Assembly (NCBI GenBank): GCA_038850735.1
Contig: JAWCLO010000003.1
Span: 1-64,000, forward strand
Direction: 5' to 3'
From: Methanomassiliicoccales archaeon
GTDB lineage: Archaea; Thermoplasmatota; Thermoplasmata; Methanomassiliicoccales; JACIVX01
Length of the DNA: 64,000 nt
Shown here piece after piece: positions 43,049-52,430 of this stretch (its first letter is position 1; the number at the start of each line of letters is the position of its first letter). The notes under the pieces were generated by a model. That model worked only from the letters and a program-made list of their open reading frames with translations, was not told where the DNA came from and did no database searches. A program made the position numbers and the translations under genes.

Positions 43049-45354
43049 TCCTTGCTTTTCTTTTTCTTTGATGCACCAGAAATCTTCTTACCGTTTGATC
43101 TCTTGGAGGGACAATTCTGATTAAGACAAGTCTTTCTAGTGCGCTTCCCGATTTCAATCTCAATCATAGGTGACCCACAAATGTCGCATGCTGATTCCGA
43201 CGTCTTCACTTGACCTTTCTGTGGCAACGGAAATGTTTGATCGCAGTCTGGATAACCGCTGCAACCGAGAAAGCGTTTTCCTGAACTAGAATAAATCAAT
43301 CGCATAGATTTTCCGCATTTTGGGCATTTTGAAATGGAGTTCTTATTCTTATTGGTTATGCAATTGGGATCAATACAAATTATCTCTGGCTTTTGTCCTT
43401 TTCTTATAGTCTTAATTAGTGGCATTCCACACTCGTCGCATTTCGTACCTGTAGCTTCTATCGCAGCACCCTTTGGCTTCGAAAAGCTCGTCCTGCATTT
43501 CGGATACCCAGAGCACCCTATGAATTCACGGCCATCTTTCGATTTCAGTATCTTTAGTTTTCCGCCACACGCAGGACAGTCTCCAACACTCTTCTGCTCT
43601 TCGAGAGCTGATTTTATCTCATAGCCAATTTGTTCCTCATGTTTTTCCATAGTCTCCACAACATCGGAGAGCATATCTTGAGATTCGCGCACGACGTCCT
43701 CAAGCGAACTGTCACCGCCCGCAATTTCATCCATATCCTTTTCGAGGTGAGACGTCATCTTGCTATCTGTTATCATGTTGGCGTACTTTTCAAGAGCTTC
43801 TGCCACCGCAATGCCAGCTGGAGTAGGAATGAGATTGTTTCCACGAACGTAATTGCGCTCGTACAGCTTTTGTATGATCTCATGTCTCGTACTTTTTGTA
43901 CCCAAACCTAGACGCTCCATTTCCTGGATAAGCGTGCCTTGCGTATATCTGGGTGGCGGGCGAGTCTGCTTTTTATGAATCCCAATTTTCAAAATTTCTA
44001 CGCTTTGGCCAGATGCTAATTTTGGAATGAATGTTTCGACGATCTTATAATACGGGTAGTATTTCCTCCATCCCATTGAAACCAACTGGTATCCAAATGA
44101 ATCAAAGACTTCACCGTTGATGGATATTGAACACTTCGTGTTTCTGATCTTTGCAGGAGATGCAAGGGTAGCCAGGAAACGTCGCACGATCAGCTCGTAA
44201 ATCTTCCACTTTTCATCCTTAAGGGTTCTTTTCGTTGCTGCCTCCGTTGGATGTATTGGTGGGTGATCCGTCGCCTCCAATTTTCCCCTTGATGGAATGA
44301 TACGGTCCTGGCTCAATATCTCCTCTGCTTCTCTCTTGAAATCAGTTTCCTTGAGTTTTTCGAGAATCCCCCTTAGAGAAAGGGATTTCGGGTAGACGGT
44401 GTTATCAGTTCGTGGATATGAAATAAAGCCAGACGTATAGAGATCCTCGGCAATGCTCATAGCCCTGCTCGCAGTAATTCCGAGTCTGTTTGCTTCAGCG
44501 AGAAAAGTAGTTGTATTGAAAGGGGCAGGAGGATATTCGTTTTCTTCCTTTTCATCATAAGTAATCACCTTTCCTTCCGATGCGCCACGGCACTTTTCAA
44601 GCACACTCTTTGCTTCATCTTCATTCCAGAATGGATTTCTTTGATGATTTCCTGTAAACTCAGTCTCTTTACTTCGCAATGTGGCAGTAATATCCCAGTA
44701 TGGAGTCGGAACAAACTGTTCAATTTCCTTGTGCCTGTCAACAATGAGACTCAACGTCGGACTCTGCACCCTGCCTACCGAAAGAAAATTCTTTCCCATC
44801 TGGTTCGTGGCTTTAGAAATGAAGCGTGTTAGAGCCGCCCCCCAAGCAAGGTCTATAATCTGCCTGCACTCAGCAGATTCGGCAAGCTTTTCATCAGGAT
44901 CAACCAGCGATGAAAACGCCTTCTCTATCTCGCTTTTCGTGAGGGCACTAAATCTTGCTCTTCTGACTTTGTTTGGATCAATTGAAAGAAGCTTTACTGT
45001 TTCGAGTCCTATGAGTTCACCCTCTCTGTCGTAGTCTGTTGCTATTATTATCTGGTCAGCCTCTTTGGCTAATTCCTTGAGAGCCGAAACAATATTCCTT
45101 GCAATGATCTTTTTCCTGGGAACGGCATATATGAGATCTCTTATGTCGACCTTCCTCCAGTCATTGAGCTCATCTGGATAATCTAATTCCAAAATATGTC
45201 CTCTTAGACCAACAATGCAAATATCTTGCCCATTTCGTGATACCTGGAAAACAGGAGTTCCATACAGATTCTTTCGTGAATAAGACCCTTGGCCGAGTAT
45301 ACTTGCAATTCTAGCCGCCGCGTTGGTTTTCTCAGAGATAACAAGTATTTTCAT
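43045..45354 (-). CDS. topA: DNA topoisomerase I (type IA)
   Basis: This 769-residue enzyme relaxes negative supercoils through a single-strand break. The Toprim domain starts at MKILVISEKTNAAARIA and includes ATDYDREGELIG. The active-site tyrosine is in SGFISYPRTDN. LSVGRVQSPTL is the family signature. At the C-terminus are three zinc-finger repeats (CPACGGKL...CSGYPKC; a second plain CxxC pair; CPKCGKSM...CSGYPDC) and a short fourth. The ATG at 45354 is used rather than one five codons upstream. A reverse gyrase is excluded as there is no helicase domain. Confidence 0.93.
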   Translation of the reverse strand: MKILVISEKTNAAARIASILGQGSYSRKNLYGTPVFQVSRNGQDICIVGLRGHILELDYPDELNDWRKVDIRDLIYAVPRKKIIARNIVSALKELAKEADQIIIATDYDREGELIGLETVKLLSIDPNKVRRARFSALTKSEIEKAFSSLVDPDEKLAESAECRQIIDLAWGAALTRFISKATNQMGKNFLSVGRVQSPTLSLIVDRHKEIEQFVPTPYWDITATLRSKETEFTGNHQRNPFWNEDEAKSVLEKCRGASEGKVITYDEKEENEYPPAPFNTTTFLAEANRLGITASRAMSIAEDLYTSGFISYPRTDNTVYPKSLSLRGILEKLKETDFKREAEEILSQDRIIPSRGKLEATDHPPIHPTEAATKRTLKDEKWKIYELIVRRFLATLASPAKIRNTKCSISINGEVFDSFGYQLVSMGWRKYYPYYKIVETFIPKLASGQSVEILKIGIHKKQTRPPPRYTQGTLIQEMERLGLGTKSTRHEIIQKLYERNYVRGNNLIPTPAGIAVAEALEKYANMITDSKMTSHLEKDMDEIAGGDSSLEDVVRESQDMLSDVVETMEKHEEQIGYEIKSALEEQKSVGDCPACGGKLKILKSKDGREFIGCSGYPKCRTSFSKPKGAAIEATGTKCDECGMPLIKTIRKGQKPEIICIDPNCITNKNKNSISKCPKCGKSMRLIYSSSGKRFLGCSGYPDCDQTFPLPQKGQVKTSESACDICGSPMIEIEIGKRTRKTCLNQNCPSKRSNGKKISGASKKKKSKD

Positions 45355-45464
45355 CTGTCGCTCGCCCATTAAGAATAATGTATAAAATACTATGTTCTTT
45401 TGAAGAATCTAGTTTCGCAGAATTGCCAATCTGTTAGCATTGACTACTGAATTAATCAATAGGA

Positions 45465-45893
45465 TCAGTGACTATTCGCCTTTTCGAAGCGACCTGCCGT
45501 CATTGTCAGCTTCCCGTGCAGTACGCCACGCACACTACATAGTTCGTCTGCGAGCCCCTTGATATCTTTGACCTTTCCTCCGACGACCAGAACCTCCAGA
45601 CAACGATGAATATCAATATGTATATGCATAGATGATGAAATCTGAGAATGGTGAGCATGCTGGATTTCAAGCAATTTCTCTCTAACACCGCCCCTTTCGT
45701 GATCGTATACCAATGTAATCGTCCCAAAAGCATCAGAATTCTCATCGGCCCATATCTCTTCCACGAGGGCATTTCTGATAAGATCCCTTATGGCCTCACT
45801 CCGTGAAGGATATTTTTTCGCTCTTATTAGTTCATCGAATCTCTCGAGAAGTTCCGGTTCAAGCGAAACGCCAATTCTTGTTACGTTATCCAT
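45465..45893 (-). CDS. nikR: Nickel-responsive regulator NikR
   Basis: This 142-residue repressor has an N-terminal ribbon-helix-helix DNA-binding domain (VTRIGVSLEPELLERFDEL, YPSRSEAIRDLIR). Its C-terminal ACT-like domain carries the nickel ligands in HHSQISSSMHIHIDIHRCLE: one early His, HIH and the final Cys. NikR blocks nickel uptake genes when nickel is sufficient. Targets are not visible next to it; HypA and HypD lie 5 kb away. The start at 45893 (MDNVTRIG) is chosen; another Met four codons earlier exists. Confidence 0.9.
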   Translation of the reverse strand: MDNVTRIGVSLEPELLERFDELIRAKKYPSRSEAIRDLIRNALVEEIWADENSDAFGTITLVYDHERGGVREKLLEIQHAHHSQISSSMHIHIDIHRCLEVLVVGGKVKDIKGLADELCSVRGVLHGKLTMTAGRFEKANSH

Positions 45894-45944
45894 AACAATT
45901 GACATAAATCAGCTTGATATTCTTAAATGATTTCCTCTTCGAGT

Positions 45945-47348
45945 TCATTGGATCATACCAATCCTTTTCAAATAGAGACCTCTGTCATAGAGACATCGGA
46001 GGGCTTTTATAGCCCTAGATAGCGAATTGTATGCCGGGATTTTCTTTTGTTCAAAACGGCGAAGCATTGGCCGCGGAATACTACCGCCAATGCAACAAAC
46101 AATTGTCGGTTTTCCTCCCTTTCTTATTTTCTCCTCAGCAATATCGACAAGACCATTTGTGATCAGAGGAGGTTGTAGCTGCAATAACACGAGAACCGCA
46201 TCTACCCCATCTTCTGACTGGATGATTTCTAATACATCGCCATACATATCGTCTGTCACACTTCCAGTGAGATCGATAGGATTTTCAACTGAAGCATAAT
46301 ACTGCGTCTTTTCTTTTAACAATCTTTTCGCCCTTTCACTGATTTCAGCAAGCTTCATCCCAACCCCCTTATCTTTGGATTCGATGATGTCCGTTGCAAT
46401 AACTCCAAATCCGCCAGTACTGCTTACAATTGCAACGCGATCGCCTTTGATATGATCGAGATATGCAAGGGCCTTTGCCATATCAATCAATTCGACTTCA
46501 TCATAGGCTCTCTGAACTCCTATCTGCTTGAATACCCCAGTAACCAGCGCATCTGAACTGGATGCCATGGCACCCGTGTGAGACATTGCGGCCTTTGCTC
46601 CTTTTTCGGTAGAGCCTACTTTGATTGCCACAATTGGCTTGTGTGGCGTAATCTGTCTGCACAGTCGGATAAATTCCCTCCCGTCCGAAAAAGACTCTAA
46701 ATACATTGCTATCGACTTCGTTCGATCGTCCTGGGCAAAGTATTCCAAATAATCATTTTCGCTGAGGTCGACTTTGTTGCCAAGCCCCACACATGCGCGG
46801 ATTCCGACTCCCATATCCTCAGCCATTTCATAAAGACCACACATGATGGAACCGCTCTGGGAAATCAATGTGATTTCTCCATCAACGGGCCTTGGGCTTC
46901 GTTCCCTCGGGACAAATAGCGTGTCGAGCTTATTTCCCGTAACTATGATCCCCAATGTATTTGGGCCAACAAGTCGCGTATTTGAGCCTTTCAGGATTTC
47001 ACTTATTTTCCTTTCGAGGGCCTTCCCTTCTTCGCCGATTTCGCCGAACCCTGCGGCAACAGATATCACAAAAGGAACGCCCTTGCGAACACATTCCTCT
47101 ACGATCGAAGGGGTGATTTTTGCTGAGATTGCAAGTACTGCTAGGTCGACCACTTCTGGCAATTCCATGATGCTCTTGTAGGTCTTTATTCCGTTGATCT
47201 CAGCTTCATTGGGGTTGACTAAGTACAATCTGAAATTGCCGTCCATAAGGTTAATTAAAATCGTATTTCCTATTTTCCCAGGTCGACCCGAGGCGCCCAC
47301 GAGTGCGACACTCCTTGGATTGAACAACAAATCTAGCTGGCTAACCAT
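45945..47348 (-). CDS. ADP-forming acyl-CoA synthetase alpha subunit, second copy
   Basis: This 467-residue paralogue of the protein at 26966 shows FNPRSVALVGASGRPGKIG, VNPNEAEI, VGPNTLGI, SQSGSIMCGL, and the phospho-histidine in AAMSHTGAMASS. No ATP-grasp beta subunit is encoded next to it, so it may share the beta subunit at 28384 or pair with a distant one. Some archaea keep several alpha subunits with different acid specificities. It lies just before the divergent AsnB-like gene and about 40 bases upstream of nikR. Confidence 0.85.
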   Translation of the reverse strand: MVSQLDLLFNPRSVALVGASGRPGKIGNTILINLMDGNFRLYLVNPNEAEINGIKTYKSIMELPEVVDLAVLAISAKITPSIVEECVRKGVPFVISVAAGFGEIGEEGKALERKISEILKGSNTRLVGPNTLGIIVTGNKLDTLFVPRERSPRPVDGEITLISQSGSIMCGLYEMAEDMGVGIRACVGLGNKVDLSENDYLEYFAQDDRTKSIAMYLESFSDGREFIRLCRQITPHKPIVAIKVGSTEKGAKAAMSHTGAMASSSDALVTGVFKQIGVQRAYDEVELIDMAKALAYLDHIKGDRVAIVSSTGGFGVIATDIIESKDKGVGMKLAEISERAKRLLKEKTQYYASVENPIDLTGSVTDDMYGDVLEIIQSEDGVDAVLVLLQLQPPLITNGLVDIAEEKIRKGGKPTIVCCIGGSIPRPMLRRFEQKKIPAYNSLSRAIKALRCLYDRGLYLKRIGMIQ

Positions 47349-47457
47349 CAGCTCTGTGAATACTGCTCTTCTTTAAAACCTTTTCATAGAATTTTGTGTA
47401 TGCTATCTAAAGGAAGCATCAAAATCTCGGAAAAAAGAAGGAAATGTTACAATTGAG

Positions 47458-48318
47458 ATGCAATTCGAAACAAAAATATTGTTGATAAGATTCTTGTTTT
47501 CGGAAATGTACGAAGGCGATATAGAATCAGGATTGATCAATTGTATGAGCAGTATTCTTGAGAACCTTCTTTCTGGAAGGGAATGCGCGATCTTGTTTTC
47601 GGGAGGTTTGGACAGCTCAGTAATAGCCGCTCTTGCAGCGAAATGCTCCAATCCAATCCTTTACACGGTAGGTTTACATGAATCTCATGATATTCTTGCA
47701 GCGAGAAAATCATCCGTATTTTTGAATATCCCCTTGAGAGAAATTATCGTAACAGAAGATGAGATCGTTGATGCAATTCCTGTATTGGCGGATCTGATTT
47801 CTAGCCGCGATCCTGTTGTTATTTCGTACGAACTTCCGCTATACTTCGTAGCATCCAATGCAAGGGAATCCTTATTGGTTAGCGGCCAAGGAGCTGACGA
47901 GCTTTTCGCAGGATATAAGAGGTACGAATCGCTCTCGGGCCAAATGCTGTTGCAGCGCATGCAAGAGGATCTTAGCCGTCTATTAAGTGAGGGCGTTGAA
48001 ACTGAGAGGAAAATAGCAAGATTGTTTCATAAAGAGATTGTTCACCCCTACCTTGATGAGAAGTTCCTAGACTTCGTTCTGCAGATACCAATTGATGAAA
48101 GGATGAGGAATGGGGTTAGAAAGGGTCTTTTAAGGGAAGTTGCACGACGACTTGGACTGGGTGAAATTTCCAGTCTTGATAAAAAAGCCGCGCAATATGG
48201 TTCGGGCATAATGAAAACGATGAAGAAAGCGGCTCGTAAGCGGAAAATTCATTTAAAAGAACTCGTTGAGCAAAACTCAGATTCGAGGAAACAAAAAGTA
48301 ATGGAAAATAGTGCGTGA
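47458..48318 (+). CDS. Asparagine synthetase-like protein without glutaminase domain
   Basis: This 286-residue PP-loop ATPase corresponds to the synthetase half of AsnB: LFSGGLDSSVIAALAA, YTVGLHESHDILAARKS, VSGQGADELFAGYKRY, and a C-terminal helical part ending DKKAAQYGSGI. The N-terminal glutamine amidotransferase domain with Cys1 is absent and not encoded upstream. It could use free ammonia, take ammonia from another subunit, or catalyse another adenylation such as a beta-lactam-like or amide-forming step. It overlaps folC-like by a short stretch. Confidence 0.78.
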   Translation: MQFETKILLIRFLFSEMYEGDIESGLINCMSSILENLLSGRECAILFSGGLDSSVIAALAAKCSNPILYTVGLHESHDILAARKSSVFLNIPLREIIVTEDEIVDAIPVLADLISSRDPVVISYELPLYFVASNARESLLVSGQGADELFAGYKRYESLSGQMLLQRMQEDLSRLLSEGVETERKIARLFHKEIVHPYLDEKFLDFVLQIPIDERMRNGVRKGLLREVARRLGLGEISSLDKKAAQYGSGIMKTMKKAARKRKIHLKELVEQNSDSRKQKVMENSA

Positions 48319-48322
48319 TCAC

Positions 48323-49636
48323 ATGTCCTATCATGAGACGCTTGAATGGCTCTTCAGCCTTGAGAACATGGGCATAAAATTGGGTCTCGCAAATACACTT
48401 GAGCTATTGAAACGACTAGGAGATCCACACTCGAAATTCAGGACGATCCATGTTGCTGGAACAAAAGGAAAGGGATCAGTATGTGCCATGACATCGTCGA
48501 TCTTGCAAGAAGCAGGACTCAAGGTGGGATTGTATACTTCGCCACACATAGTGGATTTTCGTGAAAGAATCCAGATCAATGGAGTACCTATCTCTGAAAG
48601 CGAAATGCTGCGATTGGCGGAAGAGATAAGAGACATTGCAGAGGAAATGGCAAATTCGGATCCATTCAAGCGGCTGACCTTCTTTGAAATTACCACGGCA
48701 ATGGCATTTCTATATTTTGCGAATAGTAGTGTTGACGAAGCTGTCATTGAAGTAGGCATGGGAGGTCGCTTGGACGCCACGAACGTTATACATCCCGAGT
48801 GCTGTGCGATAACTCAGATTGGATTGGAGCATACCCAATACCTTGGCACTACGATCGAAAAGATTGCATATGAAAAGGCTGGGATAATCAAGCCATATGT
48901 CCCAGTCATCGCGGCAAATGGCACTGATGTCGCGATAAGGGTCATTGAGAATGTGTGTCTCGAAAAACATGCACCTTTGAGAATTGTGGGGCGAGACTTG
49001 GGGTATAACCTCATATCTGTTTCTCTAAGCGGCACAAACGTTGAGCTCGAGGGACTAGGAAAAGTGAAGATACCCCTTATAGGATCGTATCAGGCCATGA
49101 ATGCTGCAATTGCCTATGGGTGCATTGAGGAATTAATGAAAAGAGGCATGTGTATAGCAGAAGAGATCATCATTCGTGGCTTCGAGAATACCAAATGGCC
49201 GGGTCGTTTTGAAGTGGTTTCAGACTCGCCGATGGTGATTCTCGATGCAACCCATACTCCCGATGCAGCTGAAATAGTGGCAAAGGATCTAATGTGTCTG
49301 GCAACCGGACGCATCATTCTAGTACTTGGTGTCCTAAATGACAAGGATCTCGATGGTATCGCACGACATTTTGGAAAAGCAGCCCATATCGCAATAGCCA
49401 CATCGCCAAAAAGCAAGCGCGCATACGATGCATCTGCCGTTGCCGAGCACTTAGCTAAATACTGTTCTACTGTCCAAACCGTTGATAACGTTGGGGAGGC
49501 CGTTAGAAGAGCACTTACAATGGCATCGAAAAGAGATACAGTTTTCATTACTGGTTCGATTTATACTATCGGTGAGGCAAAGGTTTGGCTTGATTCTTAT
49601 GAAGCCAGTAATAGAAATAATAAACAAATTGTCTGA
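48323..49636 (+). CDS. folC: Folylpolyglutamate / dihydrofolate synthase family (FolC)
   Basis: This 437-residue Mur-ligase-fold enzyme adds glutamate to a pterin using ATP. The FolC signatures are LGDPHSKFRTIHVAGTKGKGS split over the P-loop, GLYTSPHIVDFRERI, FEITTAMAFLYF, GMGGRLDATNV, EHTQYLGTTIEKIAYEKAGI and the C-terminal ATHTPDAAE. The start is the ATG at 48323 (MSYHETLEW). Many archaea use methanopterin and lack FolC, so this suggests folate-type pterins; action on another pterin is possible. It overlaps the endonuclease III gene by 38 bases. Confidence 0.87.
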   Translation: MSYHETLEWLFSLENMGIKLGLANTLELLKRLGDPHSKFRTIHVAGTKGKGSVCAMTSSILQEAGLKVGLYTSPHIVDFRERIQINGVPISESEMLRLAEEIRDIAEEMANSDPFKRLTFFEITTAMAFLYFANSSVDEAVIEVGMGGRLDATNVIHPECCAITQIGLEHTQYLGTTIEKIAYEKAGIIKPYVPVIAANGTDVAIRVIENVCLEKHAPLRIVGRDLGYNLISVSLSGTNVELEGLGKVKIPLIGSYQAMNAAIAYGCIEELMKRGMCIAEEIIIRGFENTKWPGRFEVVSDSPMVILDATHTPDAAEIVAKDLMCLATGRIILVLGVLNDKDLDGIARHFGKAAHIAIATSPKSKRAYDASAVAEHLAKYCSTVQTVDNVGEAVRRALTMASKRDTVFITGSIYTIGEAKVWLDSYEASNRNNKQIV

Positions 49637-50258
49637 TCACTTACAGGAAAGGGCGTTTCCAGGTACTGCATATGGCACACCAAATGACTTTGAAAGAGAC
49701 CCATTCCGTGTCTTAATTTCTACGGTACTTTCCCATAGGACGAAAGATGAGAATACGCATGACGCTGCAAGTCGATTGTTCTCAAAATTTAGGGATGCAT
49801 CAGAGCTAGCTTCAGCTCAGTTAGAAGAAATCAGGGAATTGATTAAACCAGCTGGTTTTCCACAGGCAAAATCCAAAGCCATCAAAGAGATTGCAAAGAT
49901 TATCCACGAGAAGTACTCTGATCGCGTTCCCGATGAGATCGAAGAACTTCTAAAGCTTCCGATGGTTGGAAGAAAGACGGCCAATTGCGTTCTTGTTTAC
50001 GGATTCAATAAGGATGCCATCCCGGTCGATGTGCATGTTCACCGCATATCAAATAGAATAGGTCTTGTGAATACAAAGACGCCAGAAGAGACCGAGCTCT
50101 CTCTTACAAAGATAGTCCCAAAGGACCTATGGAAAGTCATAAACACGGTATTCATTGCCTTTGGAAAGAGAATATGTACACCAAGGAATCCGAAATGTGG
50201 TATCTGTCCAATAAGCCAATACTGCGATTATTTTGCAAACAAGAACGCCACAGAGTAA
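49599..50258 (+). CDS. nth: Endonuclease III
   Basis: This 219-residue DNA glycosylase/AP lyase removes oxidised pyrimidines. The helix-hairpin-helix LLKLPMVGRKTANCVL contains the catalytic Lys, VDVHVHRISNRIGL the catalytic Asp, and CTPRNPKCGICPISQYC (C-x6-C-x2-C-x5-C) the 4Fe-4S cluster. The start is taken at the ATG at 49599 (MKPVIEIINKL), inside the 3' end of folC. An earlier start would add about 39 unrelated residues. Confidence 0.93.
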   Translation: MKPVIEIINKLSDHLQERAFPGTAYGTPNDFERDPFRVLISTVLSHRTKDENTHDAASRLFSKFRDASELASAQLEEIRELIKPAGFPQAKSKAIKEIAKIIHEKYSDRVPDEIEELLKLPMVGRKTANCVLVYGFNKDAIPVDVHVHRISNRIGLVNTKTPEETELSLTKIVPKDLWKVINTVFIAFGKRICTPRNPKCGICPISQYCDYFANKNATE

Positions 50259-50279
50259 ATGCTTTCTCAGGATTTTATA

Positions 50280-50570
50280 CTAGACGCCAAGGCTTTCGTC
50301 AATTTTCTTACTCATCTCCTTTTCCAGCTCTATTTCTGCCTCCCATTGATCAAGGGTATCTAAAATTTCTTTAAGATGCTTGAGGCAGTCGATACAAATC
50401 CACCTATTGCCTATGTTCTTCATCGGTTTCTTCTTGTATCCGATCGTACCACATACCCAGCAGACATGCATGTCTTTTGTGCGATGTTCCACGTATGCCT
50501 CCATCTTTTTGCCTTCAACGATGGCTTCGAGCGTCAGCTCTTTCTTAGATTTCTTATTACTGGCATTCAT
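50280..50570 (-). CDS. Small zinc-finger protein, unknown function
   Basis: This 96-residue protein has one zinc ribbon, HVCWVCG and RWICIDCLKHL, between a Lys-rich N-terminus and an acidic coiled C-terminal helix (DQWEAEIELEKEMSKKID). I do not recognise a named family. It converges on nth with about 20 bases between the stops. The first Met is followed by Asn-Ala-Ser, typical of a processed N-terminus. Confidence 0.6.
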   Translation of the reverse strand: MNASNKKSKKELTLEAIVEGKKMEAYVEHRTKDMHVCWVCGTIGYKKKPMKNIGNRWICIDCLKHLKEILDTLDQWEAEIELEKEMSKKIDESLGV

Positions 50571-50922
50571 TTCGTGACGAAACTTTATATTATTTGCTAT
50601 ATAAGTAATATTCTAACAGGGTTTTTGAACCAGTTACGTTCTAGATATCGCACATTTTTCAACCAAGCCCTTTTCCGCTCTGCACATAAATCTCTTGAGA
50701 AAGCACTGAAAGAGCAAACCCAATCCTCAGAGGTTTAGATCTTACAGCAATAGAATTCTATAATATTCGAGCAGATGGTATCTATTACGATTTGAGATTT
50801 TTTCTTTCTTTGACTTTGTAAAGACTTATTTCTTGTAAAGTTCAAATATCGAAATACAGTAATTTTACCCGATCGGTAGCCTAAAAAAGTATTAATGAAA
50901 CAGTGTGTGTCATATTAGTAAA
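50571..50922. other. Intergenic region, promoters only
   Basis: About 350 A/T-rich bases between the zinc-finger gene and hypA. A TATA-like AAAAAGTATTAAT at about 50884-50895 lies 28-40 bases before the hypA ATG. The absence of a ribosome site there suggests leaderless translation. No RNA gene or clear NikR-type palindrome is seen. Confidence 0.45.
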
Positions 50923-51297
50923 ATGCACGAAGTCTCGGTAATGTCGAGCATCATTCGATGTGTTCTTGAAGAACTGAATCATTATCGTGTAAAAAGAGTT
51001 AAAGAGCTCAACATGGTTGTTGGTGAATTGACATTTCTAGGCGAGGATCAACTTCGTTTCGCATATGAAATCTTGACGAAGGGAACGTTGTTGGAAGGAG
51101 CGGAATTGATCATTGAAAAAGAAGAAGTCATCATTCGTTGTCCCGCCTGCGGTTTTGAAGGACCTGCAAATCGCATGACTGATGAATCCTTTCATTTCAT
51201 GACGCCAGTTTTAGCGTGCCCAATATGTAATAATCATGCGGAAATCGTTAAGGGAAAAAGTTGTAGCGTCACATCCATTCGGGTGGAGGAGTATTGA
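50923..51297 (+). CDS. hypA: Hydrogenase nickel incorporation protein HypA
   Basis: This 124-residue protein delivers nickel to [NiFe] hydrogenase. It begins MHEVSVMSSII, giving the nickel-binding Met-His-Glu terminus, and has the zinc site CPACGFEG with CPICNNHAE near the C-terminus. The start at 50923 preserves the MHE terminus; an upstream Met would abolish it. It overlaps hypD by one base (TGATG). HypB, HypC, HypE and HypF are not in the window. Confidence 0.93.
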   Translation: MHEVSVMSSIIRCVLEELNHYRVKRVKELNMVVGELTFLGEDQLRFAYEILTKGTLLEGAELIIEKEEVIIRCPACGFEGPANRMTDESFHFMTPVLACPICNNHAEIVKGKSCSVTSIRVEEY

Positions 51298-52367
51298 TGT
51301 TCAGATACAGAGACAGGGAGCTCGCGAAGCAAATAATCAGGAAAATTGCAGATCTAAAAGTTGAGGCAATGTTCATGCACGTTTGTGGTACTCACCAGGA
51401 TACCCTGGTTCGTTATGGCCTTCAATCTTTGCTGGAAGAGGTCGGGATCGAAATAAGGCAGGGACCAGGTTGCCCTGTCTGCGTGACTACAGCACGTGAA
51501 ATAGAGGAGGCCATGACGATTGCAAAGGCGGGAATTACACTCGCTGTCTTTGGCGATATCCTAGCCGTTCCAACTCCGAACGGATCTCTAGCAGATCTGA
51601 GGGCAGAGGGATGCGACATCAGAGTTGTTTATTCAATCGATGAGGCAGTGAAGATCGCCACCACAGGAAAGGAAGTGGTTTTCATGGCGATAGGTTTTGA
51701 AACGACCGCTCCAACGACGGCGTCAACAATATTTTCACAGCCACCACTGAACTTTTCTATTCTAAGTTCGCACAGATTGATCCCCCCTGCCCTCAGGACG
51801 ATTCTTGATATGGGTGAAATCAGGGTAAGTGGACTGATTCAGCCTGGTCATGTCAGCGCTATAATAGGTCTCAAGCAGTATGAGGACATAGCAAGACTAT
51901 ACAAGATCCCACAGGTCGTTGCTGGATTTGAACCTCTCGATTTACTGGTGGGCATCTACATGCTTGCGAAACAGGTCAAAGAAGGAACTTCAGCTGTAGA
52001 GAATGAATACTCTCGTGTTGTCCGACCTCAGGGCAACCAGAAGGCTCTCTCGCTTATTTCTGAGGTTTTCAAGACAGTTGATCGAGAATGGCGGGGATTC
52101 CCGATCATTTCCGAGAGTGCTCTTGAATTAAAGGATAAGTACGATGACTACAACGCTCGCAAAAAATATGAAAACATACTTGCGAATGTATCAACCGAAG
52201 AATTCATACTAGGATGCAGATGTGGAGAGGTTCTTCGCGGTCTGATGAAATCAAAAGAATGTCCTCTCTTTGGTAAGCAATGCACTCCAAAAAATCCATT
52301 GGGACCATGTATGGTGAGCAGGGAAGGTAGTTGTAATATCACATATCGGTATAGCCAGCAGGATTAA
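51297..52367 (+). CDS. hypD: Hydrogenase maturation protein HypD
   Basis: This 356-residue iron-sulfur protein assembles the Fe(CN)2CO unit with HypC. Family blocks are MFMHVCGTHQDTL, RQGPGCPVCVTT, AIGFETTAPTTA, SGLIQPGHVS, and the cluster region CRCGEVLRGL with CPLFGKQCTPKNPLGPCMVS. It starts with the ATG overlapping the hypA stop. With hypA it shows that the organism makes a [NiFe] hydrogenase. Confidence 0.95.
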   Translation: MFRYRDRELAKQIIRKIADLKVEAMFMHVCGTHQDTLVRYGLQSLLEEVGIEIRQGPGCPVCVTTAREIEEAMTIAKAGITLAVFGDILAVPTPNGSLADLRAEGCDIRVVYSIDEAVKIATTGKEVVFMAIGFETTAPTTASTIFSQPPLNFSILSSHRLIPPALRTILDMGEIRVSGLIQPGHVSAIIGLKQYEDIARLYKIPQVVAGFEPLDLLVGIYMLAKQVKEGTSAVENEYSRVVRPQGNQKALSLISEVFKTVDREWRGFPIISESALELKDKYDDYNARKKYENILANVSTEEFILGCRCGEVLRGLMKSKECPLFGKQCTPKNPLGPCMVSREGSCNITYRYSQQD

Positions 52368-52430
52368 GGAAATCAGATTGTAGTTCTCTTGTTTAATCAA
52401 TCGCAATCGATTCTCATTCAAATCTTGTCT

